Shown: positions 6,080 through 12,570 of the stretch, in pieces
Position numbering within the stretch: position 1 is the first letter of the stretch
Layout of the letters: every line of letters starts with the position of its first letter
Assembly (NCBI GenBank): GCA_019689615.1
Contig: JADGHD010000084.1
Location: forward strand, 1-12,570
Length of the DNA: 12,570 bases
Direction: 5' to 3'
Source: Frankia sp.
GTDB taxonomy: Bacteria; Actinomycetota; Actinomycetes; Frankiales; Frankiaceae
Notes under the pieces: model-generated
Told to the model about the DNA's origin: nothing
The model's input: only the letters and a program-made list of their open reading frames with translations
Database searches by the model: none
Program-made: the position numbers and the translations under genes

Positions 6080-6103
6080 AATAGTCCCGCTTGCCCCACT
6101 ATT
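6080..6103. promoter_or_regulatory. AT-rich inverted repeat upstream of clgR
   Basis: AATAGT (6080-6085) and ACTATT (6098-6103) are perfect 6-bp arms with a 12-bp spacer. The arms are strikingly AT-rich for this DNA. The spacing of about 18 bp between arm centres would put both half-sites on nearly the same face of the helix, as for a dimeric regulator. Confidence 0.42.
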
Positions 6104-6119
6104 GCGGTGAGCCAGCCCT

Positions 6120-6133
6120 TGCCTGGCGCGAAC
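6120..6133 (-). promoter_or_regulatory. Possible ClgR-binding site
   Basis: The minus strand reads GTTCGC-GCCAG-GCA, one base from the GTTCGC-N5-GCG motif that I recall for Streptomyces ClgR. It is about 120 bp before the suggested clgR transcription start. A single near-match is weak evidence. Confidence 0.27.
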
Positions 6134-6170
6134 CGCACGACCGTCCGCCACCCTCATCATGCTCGATGAT

Positions 6171-6208
6171 GCCTGCCAACCAACCCCGTGGAACCGGTGG
6201 CGGCAGGC
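6171..6208 (-). terminator. Hairpin after cinA
   Basis: GCCTGCC (6171-6177) pairs with GGCAGGC (6202-6208), the second arm touching the cinA TAG codon (6208-6210). The interior is 24 nt with only a few possible pairs. It is placed correctly for the end of the rimO-pgsA-cinA transcript. Confidence 0.4.
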
Positions 6209-7476
6209 TACTTGGGAACGGGCGCGCCGGGCAGCCCCGAAAGGGTCCTCCGCAGCGCGTCGAGCGCCTGGACCACCGAATAGGCCTGGATGATCGGGCG
6301 GTTGCCGGGCAGGCGCAGCGACCGGGTGGCCGTCCCGTCTGGGCCGGCCACCCCGATGTGCACGGTCCCGACCGGCTTGCCCTCCTGCTCGGCCGGGCCG
6401 GCCACGCCCGTGGTCGACAGCCCCCAGGTGGCCCCGAACATCTCCCGGACGTTGGCCGCCAGCGCCGCCGCGGTCTGCGGGGAGACCGCCCCGGCCGTCG
6501 CCAGGACGTCCGCCGGGACGCCGACCACCTTCTCCTTCGCCTCGGTCGCGTAGCTGACCACACCACCGCGAAAGTAGGTGCTCGCGCCGGGCGTCTCGGT
6601 GATCGCGGCGGCGAGCTGCCCGCCGGTGAGCGACTCGGCGACCGCCAGCGTGGCCGAGCGGGCCGCCAGCTCCGCCCCGACCACCGCGGCCAGGGTGTCG
6701 TCGTCGCTGCCGTAGACCGCGGGCCCCAGGGCGAGCCGGGCGGCCGCCTCGACCGGGGCGATCAGCTGCTCGGCCGCGGCCCGGTCGGCGGCGCGGGCGG
6801 TGATCCGCACCCGGGTCTGCCCGCCGCTGGCCAGGAACGCGATCGTCGGGTTGCCCACCCCGCGCAGCCGGTCCACCTCGCCGGCCAGCGCATCGGCCAC
6901 CGCCGACTCCCAGATCCCGGCGGTGCGCAGCACCCGGTGCACCACCACGGCCGGCTGGCCGGCCCGGCGCAGCAGGTCGGGCAGCACGCTCGTGGTGAAC
7001 ATCGGGTACATCTCGTGCGGCACGCCCGGCAGCGCGTAGACGGCGGCCCGGCCGATCTCGATCCGGATCCCAGGCGCGGTGCCGATCTCGTTCGGCACCG
7101 GCTGCGCGCCCTCGGGCAGGTCGGCCTGGCGGAAGTTCATCTCCGGCACCTGCCGGCGCAGCTCGCCGAACCGCCGGCGCAGCATCGACTCCAGGAACGG
7201 GTCCCGGCGCAGCGCCACGCCGGCCGCGGCGGCGATGCCCTCCCGGGTCAGGTCGTCCTGGGTGGGGCCGAGGCCGCCGGTGACGATCACCGCGTCCGCC
7301 CGGCCGGCCGCCGCCCGCAGCGCCTGCTCGATCCGGTCGACGTCGTCCCCCACGACCACGGAGACGCCGACCCGGATGCCGACGTCGGCGAGCTGGCGGC
7401 CAAGCCACGCCGCGTTGCCGTTGATGATGTCCCCGTAGAGCAGCTCGTCGCCGACGGCGACCAGCTCAGCCAGCAT
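6208..7476 (-). CDS. cinA: CinA-family protein: MoaB-like domain plus nicotinamide-nucleotide amidase domain
   Basis: The 422-residue product has both domains of full-length CinA. The N-terminal MoCF/MoaB-like domain (about 1-170) shows VAVGDELLYGDIINGNAAWL and TGGLGPTQDDLT (66-77). The C-terminal CinA_C domain (about 255-415) shows AESLTGG (280-286), FRGGVVSYATEAK (302-314) and TTGVAGP (355-361). The C-domain family hydrolyses NMN to nicotinate mononucleotide in pyridine-nucleotide salvage, and the N-domain has been linked to ADP-ribose pyrophosphatase activity. The Ser282 and Lys314 expected for the amidase are present; Leu replaces the Cys of the common AESCTGG motif. The start is ATG 7476, with GGAGG at 7483-7487; the longer frame to 7605 only shadows pgsA. 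It overlaps the end of pgsA by 11 bp. Confidence 0.95.
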   Translation of the reverse strand: MLAELVAVGDELLYGDIINGNAAWLGRQLADVGIRVGVSVVVGDDVDRIEQALRAAAGRADAVIVTGGLGPTQDDLTREGIAAAAGVALRRDPFLESMLRRRFGELRRQVPEMNFRQADLPEGAQPVPNEIGTAPGIRIEIGRAAVYALPGVPHEMYPMFTTSVLPDLLRRAGQPAVVVHRVLRTAGIWESAVADALAGEVDRLRGVGNPTIAFLASGGQTRVRITARAADRAAAEQLIAPVEAAARLALGPAVYGSDDDTLAAVVGAELAARSATLAVAESLTGGQLAAAITETPGASTYFRGGVVSYATEAKEKVVGVPADVLATAGAVSPQTAAALAANVREMFGATWGLSTTGVAGPAEQEGKPVGTVHIGVAGPDGTATRSLRLPGNRPIIQAYSVVQALDALRRTLSGLPGAPVPK

Positions 7477-8209
7477 CCCGATCCTCCCCGGCCGTTGCGG
7501 CGGCGGCCCGGCGCAGCGCGAGCGCCCGGGCGACGTAGTCGATCCCGGTGACGACCGCGACGACCACTCCGGCGGCGAGCACGATCGAGCTGATCGTCGC
7601 ACCAACGCCGGTCAGCGGCAGCACGGCCAGCCCCAGGGCGATGTTGAGCAGCAATGTCTTGATCTTGCCGCCACGGCTGGCCGCGATCACCCCGTGCCGG
7701 ATCACCGACAGCCGCAGCAGCGTGACCCCGACCTCGCGCAGCACGATCACGGCGGTGACCACCCACGACAGCTCGCCCAGGATCGACAGCGACACCAGCG
7801 CCGCGCCGGTCAGCGCCTTGTCCGCGATCGGGTCCACCAGGGTGCCGAAGTCGGTCACCAGCCCCCGGCTGCGGGCGATCCAGCCATCGATCTGGTCGGT
7901 GACCGCCGCGACCGCGTAGGCGGCGAAGGCCGCGATCCGCCAGCCGTCGTCGTCCGGGCCGACGAACAGGAACAGCACGAAGACCGGGACGAGCACCAGC
8001 CGCAGGATGGTGAGGACGTTCGCGATGTTCAGCAGCCGGGCGGGCGGGGCGGCCCCCCGCTCCCCCTGCGCTGCCGGCACCGCCGCGGCCGGGTCGCCGG
8101 GCACGGCCGCCTGGCTGGCGGCGCTGGCGGCGCTGGCGCCGGTGGCGCCGCCGGCCTCGCCCACCGGCCTGCCGGAGCCGGCGCCGCCGGCCGTGCCGGC
8201 CACGGTCAC
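7466..8209 (-). CDS. pgsA: CDP-diacylglycerol--glycerol-3-phosphate 3-phosphatidyltransferase
   Basis: The 247-residue membrane enzyme carries the complete CDP-alcohol phosphatidyltransferase signature D-x2-D-G-x2-A-R-x8-G-x3-D-x3-D at residues 105-130 (D105, D108, G109, A112, R113, G122, D126, D130). It is preceded by NIANVLTILRLVLVPVFVLF, typical of PgsA. It condenses CDP-diacylglycerol with glycerol-3-phosphate to give phosphatidylglycerophosphate, the route to phosphatidylglycerol and cardiolipin. Other CDP-alcohol transferases share the motif; position between rimO and cinA supports PgsA. The first ~57 residues are an Ala/Gly/Pro-rich extension without family similarity. The start is the GTG at 8209, whose GTGA overlaps the rimO stop; a second GTG at 8203 is possible. 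Four or more hydrophobic segments follow the motif. Confidence 0.93.
   Translation of the reverse strand: MTVAGTAGGAGSGRPVGEAGGATGASAASAASQAAVPGDPAAAVPAAQGERGAAPPARLLNIANVLTILRLVLVPVFVLFLFVGPDDDGWRIAAFAAYAVAAVTDQIDGWIARSRGLVTDFGTLVDPIADKALTGAALVSLSILGELSWVVTAVIVLREVGVTLLRLSVIRHGVIAASRGGKIKTLLLNIALGLAVLPLTGVGATISSIVLAAGVVVAVVTGIDYVARALALRRAAAATAGEDRDAG
7483..7487 (-). promoter_or_regulatory. Ribosome binding site deciding the cinA start
   Basis: GGAGG inside the 3' end of pgsA, 6 nt before ATG 7476. Confidence 0.75.
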
Positions 8210-9723
8210 GGGTGCGCCCCGGCGCTGGCGGCCGGCCGGGCCACGGCTGACTCCCCCTCCCCGGCCCGGTCCAGCACGGTCACCAGCTCGGCGACCAGAT
8301 CCACCCCCTCGGTCGCGACCACCTTGGCGACCACCAGGTCCCCGACGCGCACCGGCGGCTGCGCGCTGCCGGCCGGCAGGCGGACCACGCACTCGCCGTC
8401 GGCCTCGGCCAGCTGGTGCGCGGCCGGGCCGTGGGCGTGGCCGTCGCTGATCTCCTCGACCAGCACCTCGACGGTCTCGCCGACCCGCCGCTCGGCCCGT
8501 TCGGCGGTGAGCTGCTCGACCAGGTCGGTGATCCGGGCGACGCGGCGCTCTATCACCCGGCTGGACAGCTTGCCGGGCAGGCCAACGGCCTCGGTGCCCT
8601 CCTCGTCCGAGTAGCCGAACACGGCGACCGCGTCGAGCTCGGCCTCCTCCAGGAAGCGCTCCAGCTCGTCGAGGTCGGCCGCGGTCTCGCCGGGGAAGCC
8701 GACGAGCACGCTGCAGCGCGCGCCCAGGCCGGGGGCGATCTGGCGGGCGGAGCGCAGCAGCCGCAGGAAGTCATCGCCGCCGCCGAACCGGCGCATCCGG
8801 CGCAGCACCGCCGGGCTCGCGTGCTGGAACGACAGGTCCAGGTACGGGGCCACCCGCGGGGTGGTCAGCAGCACCTCCAGCAGCGACGGCCGAAGCTCGG
8901 CCGGCTGCAGGTAGACGGTGCGCACCCGGGCGATGCCCGGCGTCTCGGCGAGCCGGGGCAGCAGCTTCTCCAGCGCCCGCAGGTCGCCCAGGTCCTTGCC
9001 GTAGGAGGTGGTGTTCTCGCTGACCAGGACCAGCTCCCGCACGCCCTGTTCGGCCAGCCACGCCGCCTCGGCCAGGATGTCGGCCGGCGGCCGGGAGACG
9101 TGCGCCCCGCGGAACGACGGGATCGCGCAGAACGCGCACCGCCGGTCACACCCACTGGCGATCTTCAGTGGGGCGATCGGGCCGCTGCCCAGCCGGCGGC
9201 GGACCACCTGCGCGTCGTGCCCGGGGACCACCACCCCGGCCGAGCTCGCCGCCCTGGGCCGCTCGACCGGGGTGATCGGCAGGAGCCTGCGCCGGTCGCG
9301 CGGGGTGTGCGGGGCCGGGCGCTCGCCGGCGAGCACGGCGCGCAGCCTGGCCGAGATGTCCGGGTAGGCGTCGAAGCCGAGGACCGCGTCCGCCTCGGGC
9401 AGGCTCTCGGCGAGCTGCGCGCCGTAGCGCTCGGCCAGACAGCCGACCGCGACCACCGCCCGCGGCCCGTCGCCGGAGCCGGCCCCGGAGTCGCCGGCCG
9501 GGGCCCGCAGCCCGTCCGCGGCGAGCAGCGCGTCGATCGAGTCCTTCTTGGCCGCGTCGATGAACCCGCAGGTGTTCACGACCACGGCGTCGGCGTCGGC
9601 CGGGTCGTCGACGACCCGCCAGCCGTCGGCGGCGAGCCGGGCCGCGAGTTCCTCCGAGTCGACCTCGTTGCGCGAGCAACCCAACGTGACCAGCGCGACC
9701 CGGTGAGGCTGACCTGACGGCAC
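8206..9723 (-). CDS. rimO: Ribosomal protein S12 methylthiotransferase RimO
   Basis: The 505-residue protein has the three-part layout of methylthiotransferases. The N-terminal UPF0004 domain has cluster cysteines C16, C52 and C95 (in LGCSRNEVDSEEL, NTCGFID, VGCLAERY). The radical-SAM domain has the C192-x3-C196-x2-C199 motif (CDRRCAFC). A C-terminal TRAM domain lies at about 414-485. The LGCSRNEVDSEEL and CAIPSFRG texts point to RimO rather than MiaB. RimO adds a methylthio group to the conserved aspartate of ribosomal protein S12, using two 4Fe-4S clusters and SAM. The start is GTG 9723 with no Shine-Dalgarno site; a TAGCCT 6 nt upstream suggests a leaderless transcript. Residues ~486-505 are a short Ala-rich tail. 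Its stop overlaps the pgsA start by 4 bp, and rimO heads the rimO-pgsA-cinA operon. Confidence 0.95.
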   Translation of the reverse strand: MPSGQPHRVALVTLGCSRNEVDSEELAARLAADGWRVVDDPADADAVVVNTCGFIDAAKKDSIDALLAADGLRAPAGDSGAGSGDGPRAVVAVGCLAERYGAQLAESLPEADAVLGFDAYPDISARLRAVLAGERPAPHTPRDRRRLLPITPVERPRAASSAGVVVPGHDAQVVRRRLGSGPIAPLKIASGCDRRCAFCAIPSFRGAHVSRPPADILAEAAWLAEQGVRELVLVSENTTSYGKDLGDLRALEKLLPRLAETPGIARVRTVYLQPAELRPSLLEVLLTTPRVAPYLDLSFQHASPAVLRRMRRFGGGDDFLRLLRSARQIAPGLGARCSVLVGFPGETAADLDELERFLEEAELDAVAVFGYSDEEGTEAVGLPGKLSSRVIERRVARITDLVEQLTAERAERRVGETVEVLVEEISDGHAHGPAAHQLAEADGECVVRLPAGSAQPPVRVGDLVVAKVVATEGVDLVAELVTVLDRAGEGESAVARPAASAGAHP

Positions 9724-9731
9724 CAGGTCAG
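9709..9731. repeat. Inverted repeat spanning the rimO start codon
   Basis: CTGACCT (9709-9715) and AGGTCAG (9725-9731) are perfect 7-bp arms around a 9-nt spacer that contains the rimO GTG (9721-9723). A third copy of AGGTCAG lies at 9800-9806, within an 11-bp direct repeat (CCAGGTCAGGC at 9723-9733 and 9798-9808). Confidence 0.55.
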
Positions 9732-9735
9732 GCTA
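9730..9735 (-). promoter_or_regulatory. -10 element for a leaderless rimO transcript
   Basis: TAGCCT fits TANNNT and ends exactly 6 nt before the GTG at 9723, so transcription would begin at the start codon. No convincing -35 is seen at the right distance. Confidence 0.35.
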
Positions 9736-9759
9736 CCGGGAGTTGCGCGCTGACTTGTC

Positions 9760-9772
9760 GCGATGGCATCGC
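9760..9772 (-). terminator. Small hairpin after the rodZ-like gene
   Basis: GCGAT (9760-9764), loop GGC, ATCGC (9768-9772) lies 30 nt beyond the rodZ-like stop. It is short and weak, but is the only clear stem in the 79-bp gap. Confidence 0.25.
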
Positions 9773-9802
9773 CTGGGCGGGTCAGCGGGCGGTTTGGCCA
9801 GG

Positions 9803-10750
9803 TCAGGCGGTTGGCCGGTTGGCCGATGGCCCACTGGTCGGCGGCGCCGCGCGGGTGCCGACCGGCGCGCCGGGGTTCACCGCGCAGTCACCGGAGTCGG
9901 TCAGCGCCACCAGCACGGTGACCACCTGGCCGTCGCCGCCCAACGGGCCGAGGCTGCGACCGTTGCACGACAGGTCCATCGCGCCGGCGTTGCCCATCTT
10001 GACCCGCAGCGACTCGGCGGCGGTGAGCGTGCGGGTGTCGCCGCGCGGCAGCAGCTCCTGGAACAGCAGCTGGTTGGACTGGTCGGTGACCTCGAGCCAG
10101 CTCGGCCCGTCCACCGCCTCCAGGCGCAGGTTCACGCCCGTCGGCGGGGGCGTGGTCGGCTGCGGGGCCTCGCTGGGCGGCGCGGCCGGGGCCTCGGGCG
10201 TGCCGGCCGCTGGCGGGGTGGCCGCCGTCGGGGCGCCGTCGTCCTCGCCGCCGCCGGAGCCCGGGCCGAAGGTCACGAACAGCGCGAGCAGGCAGAGCAC
10301 CGCGACGGAGACCACCATCGCGGTCCCCCAGCGCCGCGCGCCGCTTCGGCCCTCGCCGTGGCGCAGTGGGTCGTAGCTGGCGAGCCGGGCCAGCCCGGCG
10401 GGCGCCGCCGTGCCCCCGGCGCCCGGCGACGTGGCGCTCGGCTGGATCGGCAGCGGCCCGGTCCCGGGTGGGGCATGCGTCGCGTTGTACGCGGCGAGGA
10501 CGGGCTCCGGGTCGATCCCGAGTGTTCGGGCGATGCTGCGGATGTGGCCCCGGGCGTAGACGGCGCCACCTACGCCCGAGAAGTCGTCCTGTTCCATCTG
10601 GCGGATCAACGTCGCACGGATCCTGGTCCGCGCGCTGACCTCGTCCACCGACAGGCCGGCCGCCATCCGTGCGCTGGCCAGCATGGTGCCGGCGGTGTCC
10701 TCGGCCGGCTCCCCATGATCGTCTCGCGGCTTCTCGGTAGTCGCCACCAC
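9803..10750 (-). CDS. RodZ-like protein: cytoplasmic HTH, one membrane span, extracytoplasmic DUF4115 domain
   Basis: The 315-residue product has an XRE-like HTH at about residues 22-86 (LASARMAAGLSVDEVSARTRI, then the RodZ-typical YARGHIRSIARTLGIDP). One membrane span follows at about 142-161 after an Arg-rich stretch, then a Pro/Ala/Thr-rich linker (162-205) and a DUF4115-like beta domain (206-283) with WLEVTDQSNQLLFQELLPRG. This is the RodZ layout: in rods the HTH binds MreB and the outer part works with wall synthesis. Whether this host uses it with MreB cannot be told from here, so no symbol is assigned. The start is GTG 10750, with GGAGG 7 nt upstream; an adjacent GTG (10747) and an ATG (10786) are alternatives. 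It sits between ftsK and rimO, as in other actinobacteria. Residues 284-315 are a variable tail with C289. Confidence 0.85.
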   Translation of the reverse strand: MVATTEKPRDDHGEPAEDTAGTMLASARMAAGLSVDEVSARTRIRATLIRQMEQDDFSGVGGAVYARGHIRSIARTLGIDPEPVLAAYNATHAPPGTGPLPIQPSATSPGAGGTAAPAGLARLASYDPLRHGEGRSGARRWGTAMVVSVAVLCLLALFVTFGPGSGGGEDDGAPTAATPPAAGTPEAPAAPPSEAPQPTTPPPTGVNLRLEAVDGPSWLEVTDQSNQLLFQELLPRGDTRTLTAAESLRVKMGNAGAMDLSCNGRSLGPLGGDGQVVTVLVALTDSGDCAVNPGAPVGTRAAPPTSGPSANRPTA

Positions 10751-10757
10751 GAGCGAA

Positions 10758-10762
10758 CCTCC
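10758..10762 (-). promoter_or_regulatory. Ribosome binding site deciding the rodZ-like start
   Basis: GGAGG, 7 nt before the GTG at 10750. It lies inside the longer frames that start at 10786 and 10879, arguing against those starts. Confidence 0.65.
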
Positions 10763-10925
10763 GCACCCGTCGGAGCTGGTCCGCATCCCGCCGCCGCGCG
10801 GCGCGAGCACGGGGCGGGAACGCCGATCTGTGGCCGATGACGGCCTGGCGGGGAACGATCGGCGGCCGGCACTACCCACGCGCGGCGAAGGTCAACGGAC
10901 AGCGGGGATGAACAGACGTTGTCTC

Positions 10926-10954
10926 AGTTTACGATTCTGCGCGGCGGCTCGAAA
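10926..10954 (-). promoter_or_regulatory. Candidate promoter for the rodZ-like gene
   Basis: On the minus strand TTTCGA (10954-10949), 17 bp, then TAAACT (10931-10926), a TANNNT -10 in one of the most AT-rich spots of the window. Directly downstream AGAC-GTT-GTCT (10914-10924) is a small palindrome covering the expected start point. The leader would be about 170 nt. A TTGACC at 10895-10890 is a -35-like element without a matching -10. Confidence 0.35.
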
Positions 10955-10964
10955 CCCGGTTACG

Positions 10965-10989
10965 GTCCCAGTTCGGCCAACTGCCGGAC
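10965..10989 (-). terminator. Hairpin terminator after ftsK
   Basis: GTCC-CAGTT (10965-10973) pairs with AACTG (10979-10983) and, after a 2-nt bulge, GGAC (10986-10989). The 9-bp stem has a 5-nt loop and lies just beyond the ftsK stop (10991). No U-tract is present. Confidence 0.45.
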
Positions 10990-10990
10990 G

Positions 10991-12570
10991 TCAACCACTC
11001 CGGAGCGTGACGAGAAGGCCTTCCAGCTCATCCGGCATCACGAGGACATCACGCGCCTTCGAGCCTTCACTCGGACCGACGATGCCACGACTCTCCATCA
11101 GGTCCATCAGCCGGCCCGCCTTCGCGAATCCGATGCGCAGCTTGCGCTGAAGCATGGACGTCGACCCGAACTGGGTGCTCACGACGAGTTCGACCGCCTG
11201 TAGGAACAGCTGCATGTCGTCGCCGATGTCCTCGTCGATCTCCTTGCGCGGCCCGGCCTCCTCCTCGAACACGTCCTCCCGGAAGGACGGGGCCGCCTGC
11301 TCCTTGGTGTGGTCGACGATCGCCGCGATCTCCTCCTCGGAGACGTAGGCGCCCTGGATGCGGGCCGGCTTGCCGGCCCCCATCGGCAGGAACAGGGCAT
11401 CGCCGAGGCCGACCAGCTTCTCCGCGCCGGCCTGGTCGAGGATCGTGCGGCTGTCGGCCAGCGACGCGGTGGCGAACGCGAGCCGGGACGGGACGTTCGC
11501 CTTGATCAGGCCGGTGACGACATCGACGGACGGCCGCTGGGTGGCGAGTACGAGGTGGATGCCGACGGCCCGGGCCATCGCGGTGATTCGGCAGATCGCG
11601 TCCTCGACGTCGCGCGGAGCGACCATCATGAGGTCGGCCAGCTCGTCGACGATCGTCAGAATGTACGGATAGGGCGTGTAGACGCGTTCGGACCCGGGCG
11701 GGGCGACGATTTCCCCGGCACGCACTTTCCGGTTGAAGTCGTCAACGTGCCGGACGCCGCACGCGGCCAGGTCCTCATACCGGTTCTCCATCTCCTTCAC
11801 GACCCACTGCAGCGCGTCGGCCGCCTTTTTCGGATTGGTGATGATGGGCGTGATGAGATGCGGGATTCCCTGGTAGTTGGTGAGCTCGACGCGCTTCGGG
11901 TCGATGAGCACCATCCGCACCTGGTCCGGGGTCGCCCGGCACAGGACGCTGGTGATCAGTGTGTTGATACACGTCGACTTGCCGGCGCCGGTCGCGCCCG
12001 CGATGAGGATGTGCGGCATCTTCGCCAGGTTGGCGACGACGTAGCCGCCCTCGATGTCCTTGCCGAGCCCGACCAGCAGCGGGTGCGGGTCGCTGGTCGC
12101 CTCAGGACTGCGCAGCACGTCACCGAGCGAGACCAGCTCACGGTCGGAGTTCGGGATCTCGATGCCGACCGCGCTCTTGCCCGGGATCGGGCTGATGATC
12201 CGGACGTCGGGGCTCTTCACCGCGTAGGCGATGTTCTTCGCGAGCTGGGTGATCCGCTCGACCTTGACCGCGGCGCCCAGCTCCACCTCGTAGCGGGTCA
12301 CCGTCGGCCCGCGGGTGAACCCGGTGACCGCCGCGTCGACCTTGAACTGCGCGAACACGTCGGTCAACGCGGCGATCACCCCGTCGGTGGCGGCCGAGCG
12401 GACCTTCGGCGGGGTACCGGACCGCAGCAGCGTCGGCGACGGCAGCGCGTAGTCGCCCTCGACCGGGACCGGCACCAGCCGCTCGACCTCGTCGCCGGCC
12501 CGCGCCGTCCCCCGGGCGTCGGGCGGGGCGGGGCCGCCCCCCCGCCGGGGGGGCCGGGGGGGGTTAAAAA
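10991..12570 (-). CDS. ftsK: DNA translocase FtsK, C-terminal motor and gamma domain (N-terminus outside window)
   Basis: The frame is open from the right edge to the TGA at 10991-10993. Counting from the internal GTG at 12475, there are 494 residues. The RecA-like motor has Walker A GATGAGKST (residues 160-168; 11972-11998), Walker B ILTIVDELADL (272-282, D277/E278) and ATQRPSVDVVTGLIKANVPSR. The FtsK gamma winged-helix domain, which reads the polar KOPS sequences, covers about 417-480 (STQFGSTSMLQRKLRIGFAKAGRLMDLMESRGIVGP). FtsK is a septal hexamer that pumps chromosome DNA during division and activates XerCD. The four membrane spans and most of the linker are missing because the window ends. 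The frame upstream of 12475 stays open through a Pro/Arg/Gly-rich stretch that would suit the FtsK linker, but the last ~60 bases are suspect. The GTG at 12475 is not the true start. Confidence 0.96.
   Translation of the reverse strand, partial: FNPPRPPRRGGGPAPPDARGTARAGDEVERLVPVPVEGDYALPSPTLLRSGTPPKVRSAATDGVIAALTDVFAQFKVDAAVTGFTRGPTVTRYEVELGAAVKVERITQLAKNIAYAVKSPDVRIISPIPGKSAVGIEIPNSDRELVSLGDVLRSPEATSDPHPLLVGLGKDIEGGYVVANLAKMPHILIAGATGAGKSTCINTLITSVLCRATPDQVRMVLIDPKRVELTNYQGIPHLITPIITNPKKAADALQWVVKEMENRYEDLAACGVRHVDDFNRKVRAGEIVAPPGSERVYTPYPYILTIVDELADLMMVAPRDVEDAICRITAMARAVGIHLVLATQRPSVDVVTGLIKANVPSRLAFATASLADSRTILDQAGAEKLVGLGDALFLPMGAGKPARIQGAYVSEEEIAAIVDHTKEQAAPSFREDVFEEEAGPRKEIDEDIGDDMQLFLQAVELVVSTQFGSTSMLQRKLRIGFAKAGRLMDLMESRGIVGPSEGSKARDVLVMPDELEGLLVTLRSG
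12505..12570. other. Homopolymer-rich window end, probable low-quality contig edge
   Basis: Runs of C and G (up to eight) alternate and end in GGTTAAAAA, which is unlike the rest of the window. Residues predicted here should not be trusted. Confidence 0.6.

Noticed and set aside
6155..6171. CATCAT-N5-ATGATG hairpin downstream of cinA
   Set aside because: Weak AT-containing 6-bp stem; the GCCTGCC/GGCAGGC hairpin nearer the stop is a better terminator candidate.
5951..7408. 485-residue open frame overlapping cinA on the same strand
   Set aside because: CinA motifs are in the other frame; this one is Arg/Gly-rich shadow.
6091..7551. 486-residue plus-strand frame opposite cinA
   Set aside because: Antisense shadow with no recognisable domain or ribosome site.
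8416..9717. 433-residue plus-strand frame opposite rimO
   Set aside because: Antisense shadow; the rimO cluster cysteines and radical-SAM motif settle the coding strand.
10751..10879. Longer N-terminus for the rodZ-like protein
   Set aside because: The added residues are not family-like, and the GGAGG for GTG 10750 lies inside this extension.
10991..12475. ftsK as a truncated pseudogene starting at GTG 12475
   Set aside because: The frame stays open to the window end and all motor and gamma motifs are intact; the shortness is due to the window edge.
1..12570. tRNA, rRNA, insertion sequences, integrases, toxin-antitoxin or phage-defence genes
   Set aside because: I looked on both strands and saw no tRNA-like cloverleaf, transposase or integrase motif, or other such signature.

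Overview
This window is very GC-rich DNA with third-position GC bias, frequent GTG starts and actinobacterial gene content. The gene order (ftsK, a RodZ-like HTH membrane protein, rimO, pgsA, cinA, clgR, pspA, a PspM-like gene, and lhr further on) is the conserved actinobacterial block next to the recA region. The protein texture suggests Frankia or a close relative, but the genus is an inference from order and sequence style, not from a search. Both ends cut genes: lhr on the left and ftsK on the right. The last ~60 bases are homopolymer-rich and look like a contig end.

Layout. 3-464 (+) is the C-terminal end of a large Lhr helicase, closed by a strong hairpin. 465-838 is non-coding and structured. 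839-2446 (+) is a 14-TM MFS exporter, converging on the minus-strand block. From right to left on the minus strand come: ftsK (partial); a gap with a terminator-like hairpin and a possible promoter; the rodZ-like gene; a short gap with repeats; the tightly overlapped rimO-pgsA-cinA operon; a regulatory gap; clgR; a gap with 16-bp repeats; dps with a perfect 11-bp-stem terminator; a gap with a promoter/operator candidate; and the pspA-pspM pair.

How the genes fit together. The block is mostly envelope and stress housekeeping. FtsK translocates DNA at the septum. The RodZ-like protein links cytoplasm and wall. PgsA makes the phosphatidylglycerol-phosphate precursor of anionic lipids. ClgR activates clp protease and, in mycobacteria, psp genes. 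PspA and PspM guard the membrane. Dps protects DNA and stores iron. RimO and CinA do ribosome modification and nucleotide repair. In this genome dps sits between clgR and pspA. A strong terminator after dps and a candidate promoter before pspA suggest that the psp genes have their own control.

I did not find a wholly new system. The most interesting parts are small: the palindrome in the pspA promoter region, the inverted repeat around the rimO start codon, the AT-rich inverted repeat upstream of clgR, the W-x-H-G-G repeats in PspM, and the structured leader of the MFS gene.
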